From the NCBI GenBank assembly GCA_947034895.1, contig OX344763.1, forward strand, positions 34,781,025 to 34,845,024: a stretch of DNA of 64,000 nucleotides, written 5' to 3'. Positions 1 through 12,059 of this stretch are shown piece after piece. Below the pieces are notes generated by a model. It worked only from the letters and a program-made list of their open reading frames with translations. It searched no databases and had not been told where the DNA came from. How positions within the stretch are numbered: the first letter of the stretch is position 1; each line of letters opens with the position of its first letter. The position numbers were made by a program, and so were the translations under genes. The DNA is from Rhytidiadelphus loreus. Its lineage: Eukaryota > Streptophyta > Bryopsida > Hypnales > Hylocomiaceae.

Positions 1-825
1 TGATTGTGAGGATGGAAATTCATAATCCAATGCCAGAAATGTCTTCTATGAAGTTTGATTCTCAAATGCAATAATTTAAGTAATAAACTACATGTGTTTT
101 GTAAGCCAACTTCCAAAAGTTGTACATGGGGATTGTCAAAATCACTTAAGCAATTCAACGTATCTATTGTATGAGTATTTCCTTGTTAAGAGAATTAGAT
201 TTAAGAAGGATTTCATATTTTTATACATTTTTTTCCTAAAAAATAAAATTTACTAAGAATTTTTTTCATAGAGATACTATTCAATCTATTCTTGTTATAT
301 AGGTCATCCTATTTCCAACTATAGGTTGATTACAAAATTGACAATGCTTCAATATAGGTGATAATTATGGCTTCCAATGTACATCTTGTGATCATTGTAT
401 GCTTTTAATGTATACTTCCCTAACATTTTTGATGCTCTTGCTCTGTATGAGCTATCACCTAAACTACAACTAATTATAAACATAACAGCCTAATTTGTGA
501 AAATAGGTACCTGATTAGAAAGGGGTTGGCTAGAATACAAAAGTATTGGAGTACATTTCATAATGTAGATCAATACTTATGTTTAATCTTTTAAGATGAT
601 GCTTTGTTCAAATGATGTCTCATTCATCCAAATTCCAAAGTAATAATAGGATCTTTTAAAAACAACATTCCTTTGTAAATAATTAATAATATGAGGTAAA
701 CAATATATTTGTATAAAGAATTAAAGATATAAGTAAAAATATGCAAAAAAAAGTCCAAAAAAGATTAGGGTTAAGAGTTTCAATCAAAAAGTCCAAATCA
801 CCATGTATACATGCTTGAACTTCAA

Positions 826-3800
826 TTAGTGAAGGCTTGCGTCCCCTTCATGATCTCTTAACTTCATAATCTCAAAAAACTCGGCCATGTTTACTAACCA
901 CAAGATTCACAAAACAAATAACAACAATTACCAATTCAAAAATGCCAAATTCAAGAAATTAATTTGCTTCTCTATTGTAGTGTATCTCACACCAAATACA
1001 ACCAATTTCATTATATTGGCATATGCAAAGCACCAAAAGTGTGACACTCAATTGAGCAAAGTTCTATAAACTAAGGTAATAACATCAAAATTAAAGAATT
1101 TGAGTAAAGGTTTCAGCATAGTTCCTATTACTAAAATGTGACAACTTTTGTTAGGTTTGTTGTTAGTTGAAAGGAGGATTTTAGATTTTCTTAGAATGCA
1201 TTTTTAGACTTTGCGTGACTGAAATTATAAATTTTAAAGTGCTAAAAATAGGTGTATTGAAACAATCCTAAACTCATTTACAAAGGTTGTACATTTTAGG
1301 CAAGAACCTAGATGGGACAATTTTACAAATAGGTTGCAATTAGGTGCAATAGTAATCAATTATCTCAAAGACTTAAGTTTTCAAATGCTCATTTGGAAAA
1401 GTATCAATGTAAGTTGTAAAGACTTGCCAATATAATAAAATTGACATTAAATTTGGTAACACAAGGCTTAACAATGATGGGGAGGGATTTGTTCACAGTT
1501 AAGCAAAAGGAATTACTTTCTCCATCCCCGTCCTTGTCAACTGCAAAACACACAAAAACATGTCTTGAGGAAAAAGGATATTAACGCCTAAAGTTCTTTC
1601 ATATTAGAGGTCCAAAATTACTTCAAAATACTAATCTCCATAGCAAGGCTAAAATCTTCATCTATATTTATTCTTTGACAAATCCAACTATAGTTAACTT
1701 GTTAGAATACACCCTTCTAAAATTCCAGAATTAGAAACCTTACCAATTGCAAGATGCTTGAATTTTTTTCTAAAGTATTTTCAACTCTTCCTAAATGATT
1801 AAAGATTTCATCTTTCAAACTTTTCAAACTTGAAATGATTGAGAAGAGTCTCATTTGTCTGCAAGGCATGTGAAAGCTATGCAAGATATAAAAGAATGTG
1901 CAAAATGCTTACATTCTTCAATCATAGTTATAAGCTCTTCATCTGTAATATTTTCACCAAGCTCCTTTGTGATTTTTCGCAAATTCTTGAGCTATTAAGA
2001 CCACCTCCAGCAGAAGAAAAATATCGGGTTATAACGTCAATTTTGTTTACCCTTTGGGCTTGGTTTTGAGAGAGTCGTTGGCAAAAAGTGTTTTTAGCAA
2101 AAAAAAAATTTGAATATTTCAACCTATTGAATCCACTTCTACAATGAATATGACTTTTCAAGCATCACAATTAGGCTTCAAAGTCAAAAGCACTATTCAA
2201 CATTCACTTTTGCATGCCAAATCAAACAAAATTTGGGCAAACAATAATACCCATGACCCACTTTAAGGAGATTTTTTATTCACCTGATTTGCGTTGCTTG
2301 CCGTACAAGGGAATGTCATTAAATTAATTTTTTATTCTCCTTTGGGTTAAATTGGCATGACTCTAATGTTTTTTAGGGTGCACTACCTAAATCATAAATC
2401 TATATTAGTCTTAGTTCTTAAAGTTTTGTGCAAATAAGTTTTTTATATTATTTGGCACCTAGAGTTGTGCCAATTTGACAAAATTGATGATTTCTCAAAT
2501 GATTGGCATGACAACAAAGAACAAAGGCAAAATCTTTCATTGATTGCAAAACCCCTCAACCTTCTCTAATGGCACTCCTCTCCTTCAAGAGACAAATACA
2601 CTCTATTAGCACTCTTATATATGCATATTCACAATTTGACATGTGGAAGTTGTCCAATCAAATAATTTACAACATATTAAGAGATTCATGGGATATTGAG
2701 GGAACATACAATTACAAAGTGTTTCATTGGAGATTAATGAGGTTTTTAGTGTAGAAGGAGAGACAAGAATTACGTACAGAGATTTTTCCAGTGCCATCCT
2801 CGTCAAAGTAATGGAATGCCTTCATCACATCTTCATTAGGATCTTTGCTTTTGTATTTATGAATCACTAACAACCACAATGAGTCATGAATTTTAGTTAG
2901 AGCCATAACATTCTTGAACTTTTATACATGGACGACAATCCTAATCTACTACTCCCTCCATCCCAAAATGATCAGTCTTCCGATTCTCCTTAATGTTTTT
3001 GTCCCAAAATGATCTTCCAATTGCTCAAAAATGATCATTTTTGCTATTGAAGGTTATTAGTAACAACTTCCTTGAAATACTTTGAAACATGATGAAATAA
3101 CTATAATTTTCAGCCTTACTAATCCCAAACATTTTGTCCAACCGAAAGATCATTTGGGGACATAGGGACCATATGATGATCACACACACAATGGAAAGGA
3201 GCTAAGCTTAGTTCAGTTACTGATTTCTAAGAATTCTTCATAATTTACTTCATCACCACCATCTTTAGAAAATTTCTGAAGCAACATCTTCACCTCTGGC
3301 TTCTTCACGTCAAACTCCAGTGCTCTCATCGCCACCTGAATCAAAAGATATTAAGTTACAATGAAAAATAGCTTAATTTCCAAGCCACTTGTGGCTAACG
3401 ATTTTGTATTCTATCTTTTGCAATGAAAATTCCATTTCATTTGTGTCAAAAAAAGAAAAGAAAAAGAAAAATAGCTTAATTTGGTCAATCACACTCAACA
3501 ACTACAATATTAGTTTAATTCTTGTATGACAAGTAGAATTCATTTTTTCCTATAGTTGTGATTTCTTTAAGATTTTTTGGGACTTTAGGGCAAAAAAAAG
3601 ATATTTATTTTTTACTTAAGAGTAAATGGGATACATAATTATATATAACACTTTGCAATGACTGAAATAATTAAAGATTGTAGTTAGGAGACACCAATCA
3701 CTCATGCTCTTTACATAAAATATCCACAAGAGGTAGTGCAAATTTAGAGACTTTAACCACAATACTTTGGAACCTTCTACAACAATAGTCCCTTGCAATG

Positions 3801-4257
3801 GTGTTGTGGTGTTGTAGATAGAATATTTCATTTATGATATTGTCGTATTCAAGGTTATTCTTTATTTTATCTCTTCTCTTGCAATAGAGGTTTGCATCTT
3901 GCAATAGAAAGCATCCCATCATGAAGAGTTCAAGAACATTATTACACTTAATCAAACAAAATCTATGACAAGATGAATAATTACTTTGAGTTCACGATAA
4001 TTGAGTTTTCCAACTTTCCGCGAATCAAACAACTCAAATGTCATCCGTATGTCTTGCTTATGCTCTTCAGTGATTTTGTGCATTGTGTGTTTCCTGAAAA
4101 CTCTCCCATTGTTGAAACTGCGGGGGTTGACTCCATTGTGCAATATTGGTAAGTTGGAGAAGTTGATGCATGAAGATGCTTGCGGTGTAGACGTTGGGAG
4201 AGGCCGTGACAAAGGTGAAGAAGTTGGCCATTTCTTGTTTTGGTCTTGATTTGTCAT
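826..4257 (-). CDS. CETN3: Centrin-3-like EF-hand protein, six exons
   Basis: Calcium-binding protein of centrioles/basal bodies and contractile fibres. Exons on the minus strand: 3985-4257, 3221-3335, 2778-2866, 1913-1991, 1517-1540 and 826-893. All junctions are GT-AG and the joined frame is open for 215 residues. The chain follows centrin order: EF1 loop about 78-89, ALEFDVKK linker, EF2 114-125, KDPNEDVMKAF linker, EF3 151-162, then MIEEFDKDGDGEI in EF4 187-198. The FDVKK and EEFDKDGDGEI wording is the centrin-3/Cdc31 type rather than centrin-1/2. Only EF4 has all ligand positions; EF1 lacks acidic residues at loop positions 3 and 5, EF2 starts with Ser, and EF3 ends with Asn, so calcium binding probably rests on EF4. 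The first Met at 4257 follows an in-frame TAG and gives a Ser/Pro-rich extension; a second Met at 4083 gives 157 residues, closer to the usual length of about 167. Exon 5 is only 24 nt. Confidence 0.88.
2952..3171. mobile_element. Stowaway-like MITE in centrin intron 2
   Basis: About 220 bp lying wholly inside intron 2 (2867-3220) of the centrin gene. The left end reads CTCCCTCCATCCCAAAATG after a TA, the classic Stowaway terminus. The right end, read on the other strand, gives TCCCTATGTCCCCAAATGATC, matching the left inverted repeat at about 17 of 21 positions, and is followed by TA. No coding capacity. Confidence 0.7.
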
Positions 4258-6286
4258 CTAATTGAGTCTTAATCTCATATCTACACTAGAAATAAAGACA
4301 TCGCTTCTCACAACTGACAAATGTGGAAAATATTGGATTTTGTGACTAAGGTCATGAGTTTCAGTGCATACTCACACTAGTTTTGGCAATGACTCTAGAA
4401 TTTGTGGTGAAAATAAACACTCCCATTCATATAGTGCTACAATTCATAATGGCTTCCATTCTTCCACCATGTTAAGGTTTCAATTGCATTTAAAGAGTAA
4501 GAACAATTTATTATGACTCCTCTCCAATTCCAATGTTTGAGGGTTGAATGGACATAAAAGAGTTTCAAAATCACAAATCACAATATAGATTTCCATTTTC
4601 ATTTTACAAATCGGGGTTCTATTACACAACATTGTATTTGGTGATGGAATTGCTTACAAATGATTCATCAATGATTGTTTATTAATGATCAAAGTCATAC
4701 CAATTTGAGGGTTTCACTTACCAAATTATTGTTTTATTCACATTGTACTTTACTGTGACTATGAACCTATGTAGGTGTTTACAATCCACATTCTTTGAGT
4801 CTAAATAACTCACTCAATTTGAAGTGGAATTTAGTCATTTCAATTCAAAACTTTGTCTTCAAATTGCTAATGATTTTTGAATGTTACATTGAAGTACAAC
4901 CTCAATCCAAATTTCTTGCAAACTTTAAACTACAATGTTTAGGTCCAATTATCTGGAACCAAATAAGGTGTAGTTTCAATAAGATTACAATGTGTGACCA
5001 TCTTTCTTGCCCTACTTGGCATGGAACAGAAACGACATCATATTAAAGCTAACAAAGTGTGTAAATTCCACAATGAAATTCTTATTTCTTTCCTTTTTGA
5101 GACTCTACAATTTATAAAGACTATTGATCAATACATACTATTATGACTCTTTCAAAATTGCCTCTTTTTTGACACCCTATATTTGAATATTTATTGTCAA
5201 TTTTGTTAAATTGGCACAATTCTAAGAAACAAAAGTTGTGACATTCATTTGCACATAGCTCAAAAAACTAGACTTATGTTTGAGGCTATGTGCCTTAAAA
5301 AGTGTCAATATAACAAAATTGACATTATTTGTAGGTTTTGATTTCTACTTGTGAATGGACCGTGAAGGTGAGTAAAGAGAAGTGAAATTTGGGATTGTCA
5401 TAAGATAGCTAACTAACGTCTTGTGAAGACGATGAGCATGTTAGCCACATCCTTTCCAAAGATGGATGTCGCAAGTTGGATCTATCCATTTCATAAATTC
5501 TAGAACCTTCATTTGTTAACCATTATGGTCTTATATTTGGAATTTAGGAGGTACTTCAACTTAACCATCTAAAGGTAAGTTGGAAAAACCACACCCAATT
5601 TTCATAGGTAGGATTCTTTGAAGTGTTATCAATATGACCTTCAATCGTACTTGTAGAATGTTTAAAATTTTCATATGGATGTTGTATGGTTCTAAAGTAT
5701 TACAACCTTTGGTTAATGGTTCAAGGTCTTTTTAAAGGTACTTCAAATATGAACATATAGAAAACTCTCTTAAGATTTTTTGAAGTCTTGACTTTGAAAA
5801 TTGATTGAAAATACAAAAAAAATTCAAATAACTATAGTTTATTTCTTGCAATTTAGACTCTATATGTGCACAATTAGTTGAAGTGAATGGTTGTAGGTCT
5901 TTGTAGCTCATACACTAGTAAAAAAAATACTCCGTATTACTTAACCCTAAACATTAAACTCAAAAGAAGATTTGGATGAAAAAAATCCTTATGGCTTCAT
6001 AATGTCATCTATCATCCATGAAATACAAAACATCTTTTATAATGACTTTTTGGGGGGAGTCACAAAAAGAACAATTTTATTCCAACACAAAAGGTAGACA
6101 CCAATAACATGACAAATCTATACTACTACTTCTCAACTACTCAAAAAAACACAATGAGACCTCAATTAAACATTTCAATGTGCATGATGAAGTTATGTTC
6201 CACCTTTTTACCATCCTCAATTGCCAACTAAGAATTTAAGCCCCAAAATATATCAAATTTTTCCTTCTTTATCCATGGATATTTGT
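4258..6286. other. AT-rich intergenic DNA
   Basis: About 2 kb between the 5' end of the centrin gene and the first TTAA-flanked element. Short open frames are present but show no family resemblance, and composition is uniform and AT-rich. A CACTAGTAAAAAA string near 5912 resembles a CACTA terminus, but I found no partner end. Confidence 0.5.
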
Positions 6287-6290
6287 TTAA

Positions 6291-7098
6291 CCCCTAAAAA
6301 GAGCTTTGTGAAATACCACTCTCACAATATCATATAAGCTACTCCAGATTTCTTTTTTATCCCATCATTGACCAATTCAAGTAATTGAATTGAAGGTATA
6401 ATAATTATAGGCCAACTAAGAGATCCACATAGTAGTACTCCTAATTGAGTAGAGACCACACATGTTCCATCTCTTTGAACCTATGAGGCCTTTTGTGATG
6501 TTTCAAAGTTAATTTTTTAAAGCTTAAATCTTTTTTTATTCTGTATAATTTTGCTTATATCATTACCTCTAAATGACAATCCATTTGTTCAAATGAAGAA
6601 TTATTAAGATGTATTGTAAAATGTAACATGGAAGAATAGTTTGGTGTTGATATTTGAACAAAAATTGTAGATTTTAAATTGAAGATTATATCTATACAAT
6701 TAGATTTGCTATTCCTATGATCAAGATTTATAAAATAAAATGTAAAACCAAAGATTCAAAATCCCTTCAAAATTTGATAACGCCCCAAATATTGACAAAA
6801 TAGCTCTAAAATTTGTTGCAATGAGTGAGTATACAAAAATACTAATTATTGATATTTTTTTGAAATTTTGAATGAGTGAATTTGTAGAGTGTATTCTTGA
6901 CGACTAATTTTTTGAACTAGAAAGGATATTTTTCAACTTGACATACTATCAATTTTCTATTTATAAAATTTTAATACAAACTAGTTTTAGGAATCCATGT
7001 TGTTTAAGAGTTAGTTCTTTGTCACAAGAACCAAGGATCAATATGGATGAATGAAAAATTCACCCTTTAGTAGTAAAGGAAAGTTGAATGCTTAGGGA
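6291..7098. mobile_element. TTAA-flanked miniature element, copy 1
   Basis: Bounded by TTAA at 6287-6290 and 7099-7102. The left terminus is CCCCTAAAAAGAGC and the right terminus read inward is TCCCTAAGCATT. This is the weakest member of the family in the window because the termini agree only over about 7 bases. No open frame resembling a transposase. Confidence 0.45.
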
Positions 7099-7126
7099 TT
7101 AATTCAATTCATCAAATTAGTTTTAA

Positions 7127-7706
7127 CCCCTAATGTCCCAAGGCCATTTTTTTGTCAAAACCACTCAAAACTATCACTTCTGCTATGTTCACCTATGAAA
7201 TAAATTTCTTAAATATTTTTTAGAATCTAACCGTAGGATCTTGTTATACACTTATCTTAGATCACGTGATAAAGTTTTTGTGATGTTTGACCCTATAGAT
7301 TGAAAGATATTAGCATTCAAAGTGGAAGAAAAAATTTCATTCAAGAAGTTGCTACGATTGCCTACAAAATAAGAAGTTCTATAACTTTCACATCAGTAAT
7401 CCAAATGGAATGAGTAAAAGCTTTCCATTTAGAAAAAGAATATAATCTATAAAAAGAAATATTAAAAAATTTATTTCAATTTTTTATGGATTTTTTTTTG
7501 CTATCCGGTTTCCCCCATTTTGATGTGATTGTGGCATAACTTTTGCTCCCAGGCACCAATTGAAATAAAAATTATATCCTTCCAAAGCTCATAAGTTTCT
7601 TTATCTTATGAGAAAGTTTTAAAAAGTTTCAATAAAAATCAAGAACATAGGAGCCTTGCCCGATATCCATTTTGTCTCATGTATAGGGACAATGGGACTT
7701 TAGAGG
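7127..7706 (-). mobile_element. TTAA-flanked miniature element, copy 2
   Basis: 580 bp between TTAA at 7123-7126 and 7707-7710. Termini are CCCCTAATGTCCC and, from the right end, CCTCTAAAGTCCC. Read on the minus strand it matches copy 3 (8770-9693) at both ends: the right part carries the GGATATCGGGCAAGG and CCAATTG..AAATAAAAATTATA segments, and the left part carries the GTCAAAACCACTCAAAACT segment. It is therefore an inverted, shorter copy. Confidence 0.7.
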
Positions 7707-7710
7707 TTAA

Positions 7711-8765
7711 CCTTGAAATATTGTTGAGGACATTTTTGTCCTTTGAATGACTTTAATGAGGATTGTAGGAAAGAAAAAAACATTTTTTCATTCAATCTTT
7801 TTGGAAGGGAGTTGCTTGAATACATTTTCATTGAATAATATTAAATATTCTTTCATTTTGTTTTGTTAAATTTTCAAAAGAAGAAGGTGCATAATTCACT
7901 AATTATCCTTGTGTATATTTGCAACTTCATGCATTTTACACTTGATGTGAATTTTAGCAAGAAAAAAATCATTTTCTAAATTTTATCCCAACTAATGAAA
8001 TGAGGTTTATCAAGTTTCATTTCTACTCCAATTAGAAATTTTGAAAAATTCTTTAAATTCAATATTTTATTGCAAATTGAACTTTGGGCCTTTGATCATG
8101 GTCATTTTCTACTTTTAGATTGATGTGGTAAGTTTGGTTTATACACGATGTTCTAACATTATATGTTATACTATAAATCCATAGTAGGTTTGACAAAAAT
8201 TAATACAAAAAATGAAGTCAATTTTTTAAGAAATTAGTCACTCCAAGAGGAAATTAAGGAAATTAAGGAAATTAAAGCCAAATATTGCTAAAAATTTAAT
8301 ATTTTTGAGTCAAATACCAATCCATCATTTGAGCACTACCATCAAGAAATTTTTTGATGGAAAAATGGAAGAATTTGGTGAGAACAAAAGGGGAGAGAGG
8401 TCATATTTATAATGAAATCCATTTGTCTGTCATACATTGTCAAAGGGTACACAATAATTTGAAGATGAGAGCTTGACTACTCTTTGCCAAAATTTAGGAA
8501 TTGTGTACAAAGTAGAATTTGAGACCTCATTTTGGAATAGTAGAATAACTTATTCTAAGAAAATTTGAGCTAAGAAAAGATGGGAAATCGATCTAAATTT
8601 CATCTTCAACTAAAACTTGTTTGTGATTTCGTGACTCCAAAAAGAAGTTATGGACAAAATTCAAAGTAGATATTTGAAAATGTCAATCAAATGTATATAA
8701 TTCTTGATTGAAAGTTCAAAATCTCAAATGGTTTTTGGAGATGAAATTTAGCTTGATTCTTTACA
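7711..8765. other. AT-rich spacer between inverted elements
   Basis: About 1 kb flanked by two inverted copies of the same TTAA element. I see no gene in it. Confidence 0.5.
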
Positions 8766-8769
8766 TTAA

Positions 8770-9693
8770 CCCCTAAAGGACCATTGTCCCCTCGGGGGAC
8801 AAAATGGATTTCGGGCAAGTTCCTATGATCTCAATTTTCAGTGAATTTTTTTGAAACTTTCCCATAAGATAGGAAAACTTATGAGCTTCGTGGGAATATA
8901 AATTTTATTTCAATTGGTGCCCGAGAGCAAAAGTTATGGCATCTTAAACATAATTTACACGTCACCGGGCAGAAAAATAAATCTACAAAAATTTGAAATT
9001 AATTTTTTAATTTTTTTCTTCTTAAAGATCATATTTTTGTCTACATGTGAAGCTTTGATTCATTCTGTTTGGATTAGTAATGTGAAAGTTATGAACAATT
9101 TTGTTTTTCGGGCAATTTGAGCATCTTCTTGAAAAAATAACTTATAGGATTCAATTCTGAATGCAATTTTCACAATTTTTCAAAAGAAATTGTTTGACAA
9201 GGTTAACTTTTCTATTTAGAACAATCTTACCGTTGAGATTATTGTGTTTCAATCCCATTTTAGAGCTATTAAAGATTTAGTTTTTCTTTCAATCTTGGAC
9301 CTACTTGTACTGAACAATTTTTTAAAGAATGAAAATCAATCATGTTTTTTTTTTTTTTTAATTTCCAGACTTTCAACTCAATTCTTCAACACAAAAAAAT
9401 TTAAATTCAAGGTCCATAGTGTAATTTTTTTCCCCAAATGGCATTCAAAGTCATCTGAAATTGCAGGCTAGTGTTCAAAAAAACTTTCTTTTTTCAACTT
9501 TGAATGCTAATATCTTCCAATCTGTACGGTCAAACTCCATGAAATTTTTACCACATGATACTAGACTAGTAAAGTACAAGATCTTATGGTTTGATTCTAA
9601 AAAAAGTATTTTTTTTGTTTTTTTGGATGAATGCAGCAAAAATGGCAGTTTTGAGTAGTTTTTGACAGAAGAACGGCCCTGGTCTTTTAGGGG
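8770..9693 (+). mobile_element. TTAA-flanked miniature element, copy 3
   Basis: 924 bp between perfect TTAA at 8766-8769 and 9694-9697. The termini are CCCCTAAAGGACCA and, from the right, CCCCTAAAAGACCAGGG, an imperfect inverted repeat of about 14 bp. The interior contains GGATTAGTAATGTGAAAGTTATGA at 9071-9094, a module shared in diverged form with the 33.2 and 59.5 kb copies. Open frames inside (8914-9120, 9244-9471, 9461-9658) resemble no transposase and are probably chance. Confidence 0.75.
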
Positions 9694-9697
9694 TTAA

Positions 9698-10570
9698 CTT
9701 GTTCAGAGTTTTATGAAAAGAGTTATTTTACTATGCCTAAATGAGGTTTGAAATTATGCTTTGAGCTTGATTCTTGCTTTTGACTTGACTATAAGCACTC
9801 AAGCTCCTACAAATCCTAATTTACATACCCTATATGGGTTGTTTTACCTCCTACCACCCTACTTGTATAAAGAGCTTGTCTTCTATATTCTCTACATACA
9901 TGAACCATGTAATTTTGTTAGAGACACTAAATGTTTGATGGATTATAGAGCATCCTTCTATGTAAAATAGAAGTGCAAATGTTCATCCTTGGAATTTTTG
10001 TTGTCAAAAGTTGAAGGTCTTACACAATAGTTTGACCTCCAATTGAATGCTCTTGGGTTTTTTTGAACAAATAATTCACATAGTACGAAAAAAGATGATC
10101 TCCATAGTGATCAAACTAGCATTCCAAGGCTAAGTGGCTTTTGAAGCTATGTGAGAAACTCATGCTTAAGTTGAGTAGCCAAATTGAATATCCAAAAGCC
10201 AAAATTACAATCAAGTGCATATTTGAAAATATATACCAAAACCTTCTTTTCCACTTTTAATAATTATTCAACAATCTAGTGCCAAATTGGCTAGGCGCCA
10301 CCAGTACTACCAATGGTGAAAATTTCAAATTTTCTTAACATATTTTAATATTTGATACAAGTTTTCTTTACCTTTTTCTTAAAAACATCACAGCAATTTC
10401 ATTTTTCCACCCAAAAAATTAAAATTTTTATGATTCATAGAAGATACGTAATTTCATCTCTAAAAAATAAATATTAAATATTTCATTGATTCATAGTTGC
10501 AAAATGGCCTCAAACAATGTGAAGAATTGCGAGGCTTGAAATTTGTGATCATAGGCCCTTCTTTCCATGG
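9698..10570. other. AT-rich intergenic DNA
   Basis: About 870 bp between TTAA-flanked elements. No gene, RNA gene or clear repeat boundary is visible. Confidence 0.5.
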
Positions 10571-10574
10571 TTAA

Positions 10575-11152
10575 ACCTTAAAGGACAATACAAATGTTTT
10601 TTCAATGAGTAGTATTGCAATTTCTTCACTATGGTATTATTGATTTTTTGTAAAGAAAAGATGCATAATCCACAAATCACCTTTTTAGTATGTTTAGGTC
10701 ATTTCTTCTTATTTCTTCTTGAAGCCTATTATGAAATGAAGCTTATTAAGTGCAATTTCTATTCTAATTTGAAAATTTGAAAATAAATAAATTTCAATAT
10801 TTTATAGCAATATGAACTTTAGACCTATAACCATGATTTGTTGATTGTCTAATTTCAAATGACTTTGGTTTATACCATGATGTTATACACTATAATATAC
10901 ATTAATGGCAAAAATTTCAGATTTCAAAAATATAATTGATATGAATATTTTCCAATATTCTTTTAAGAATTCACATTAATTTCAAAAGAATTCAAAAATT
11001 TTCAATTTTTTTGTCCTGTAGTTGACATATGAATTCATCTTTGGAAATTAAGTATAATTTTTTTTCATTGATGTCTAGTTGCAAAATGGCAATAAACAAA
11101 ATGTTCAACAATGAGGCTTGGAATCAATAGTAATATGTCCATCTTTTAAGGG
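10575..11152. mobile_element. TTAA-flanked miniature element, copy 4
   Basis: 578 bp between TTAA at 10571-10574 and 11153-11156. The termini are ACCTTAAAGGACA and, from the right, CCCTTAAAAGATGGACA. The right TTAA is shared directly with the next element. The interior is AT-rich and non-coding. Confidence 0.6.
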
Positions 11153-11156
11153 TTAA

Positions 11157-11713
11157 CCCTCTAGCACTCCAACATCCAATTTCTAGATAATGGACATATA
11201 AATATTCTTGTTTCTTTTTCATTACTACTTAAATGATGACTTTCATCCAAGATACTTTACCAAGTTGTCCTATCTAATGTTTGAATTTGGTATTACTTGA
11301 GTATATTTTTTATTATTTTTCTAAAATTACAAGTGTAGAAGAAGTATGTCTAATGGTGACCAAGCCAAAATTGCATTCATTTGCAAAAATGAAGTCATAA
11401 ATATAAAGAACACAAAAATTTCAAAAAATCACCATGTCAAAAGAACCTCACATCAAATTCCAAAAAGTTTTATTGAAAAAAAAGATAATATTTTACTTGT
11501 AATTAAATTTAGAAGGAATTTTGAAATTTTCCTTCCAAAAGTATAAAAAAATATTGGTGATAGCATTGGTGAATCTAACCATATGGATGGAATCTAAAAC
11601 TCAAAATCTAAAACTTTTATTTGTATATCAATTCCAAAATGTGCTTCCAAATAGTCTTTATGATGATTTTTCTCAAATCACCACTTCTCAAAAACAGTCT
11701 GTACCTTTAGGGA
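11157..11713. mobile_element. TTAA-flanked miniature element, copy 5
   Basis: 557 bp between the shared TTAA at 11153-11156 and TTAA at 11714-11717. The termini are CCCTCTAGCAC and, from the right, TCCCTAAAGGTAC. Two overlapping open frames at 11346-11546 and 11521-11742 resemble no known family. Confidence 0.55.
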
Positions 11714-11803
11714 TTAAGATGCATGCTCAATTGAAGAATTAAAACTTCTCATTGCTAAGACCATGTAACAATGGCCCTTTCTTTTCTATTTTCTCAAGAA
11801 ATT

Positions 11804-11927
11804 AAAAATTAAAAGATATTGCCATTAAAATGAAAAAAACTCCTCCCATTTGTTCCAGAGCCCACAAAAATTAAAAGATATTGCCAATGAAAAGCCTCCC
11901 CTTGGTCCAGAGCCCACAAATGCATCA
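11804..11927. repeat. 62-bp tandem duplication
   Basis: Two adjacent copies with start-to-start spacing of 62 bp (11804 and 11866). Both begin AAAAATTAAAAGATATTGCCA and end CCAGAGCCCACA; the middle has diverged. Confidence 0.7.
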
Positions 11928-12059
11928 AGCTCAAAATTGCAGAGAACTCCCACTCGATGCAATGCAATCCAGAAAAATTCTACGCCAAAATCAAAAGTAA
12001 GTGTAGGAGACCAAATAATTTCGGAAATTTCACAGTTTAGATTATGACTTATTCTCAAT

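Noticed and set aside
5912..5940. CACTA end
   Set aside because: CACTAGTAAAAAA is suggestive, but I found no complementary end or duplication within several kilobases.
8914..9658. Three successive open frames inside the 8.8 kb element as a transposase
   Set aside because: Phe/Lys/Ile-rich translation of AT-rich DNA with no catalytic motif; the related 7.1 kb copy does not keep the frames.
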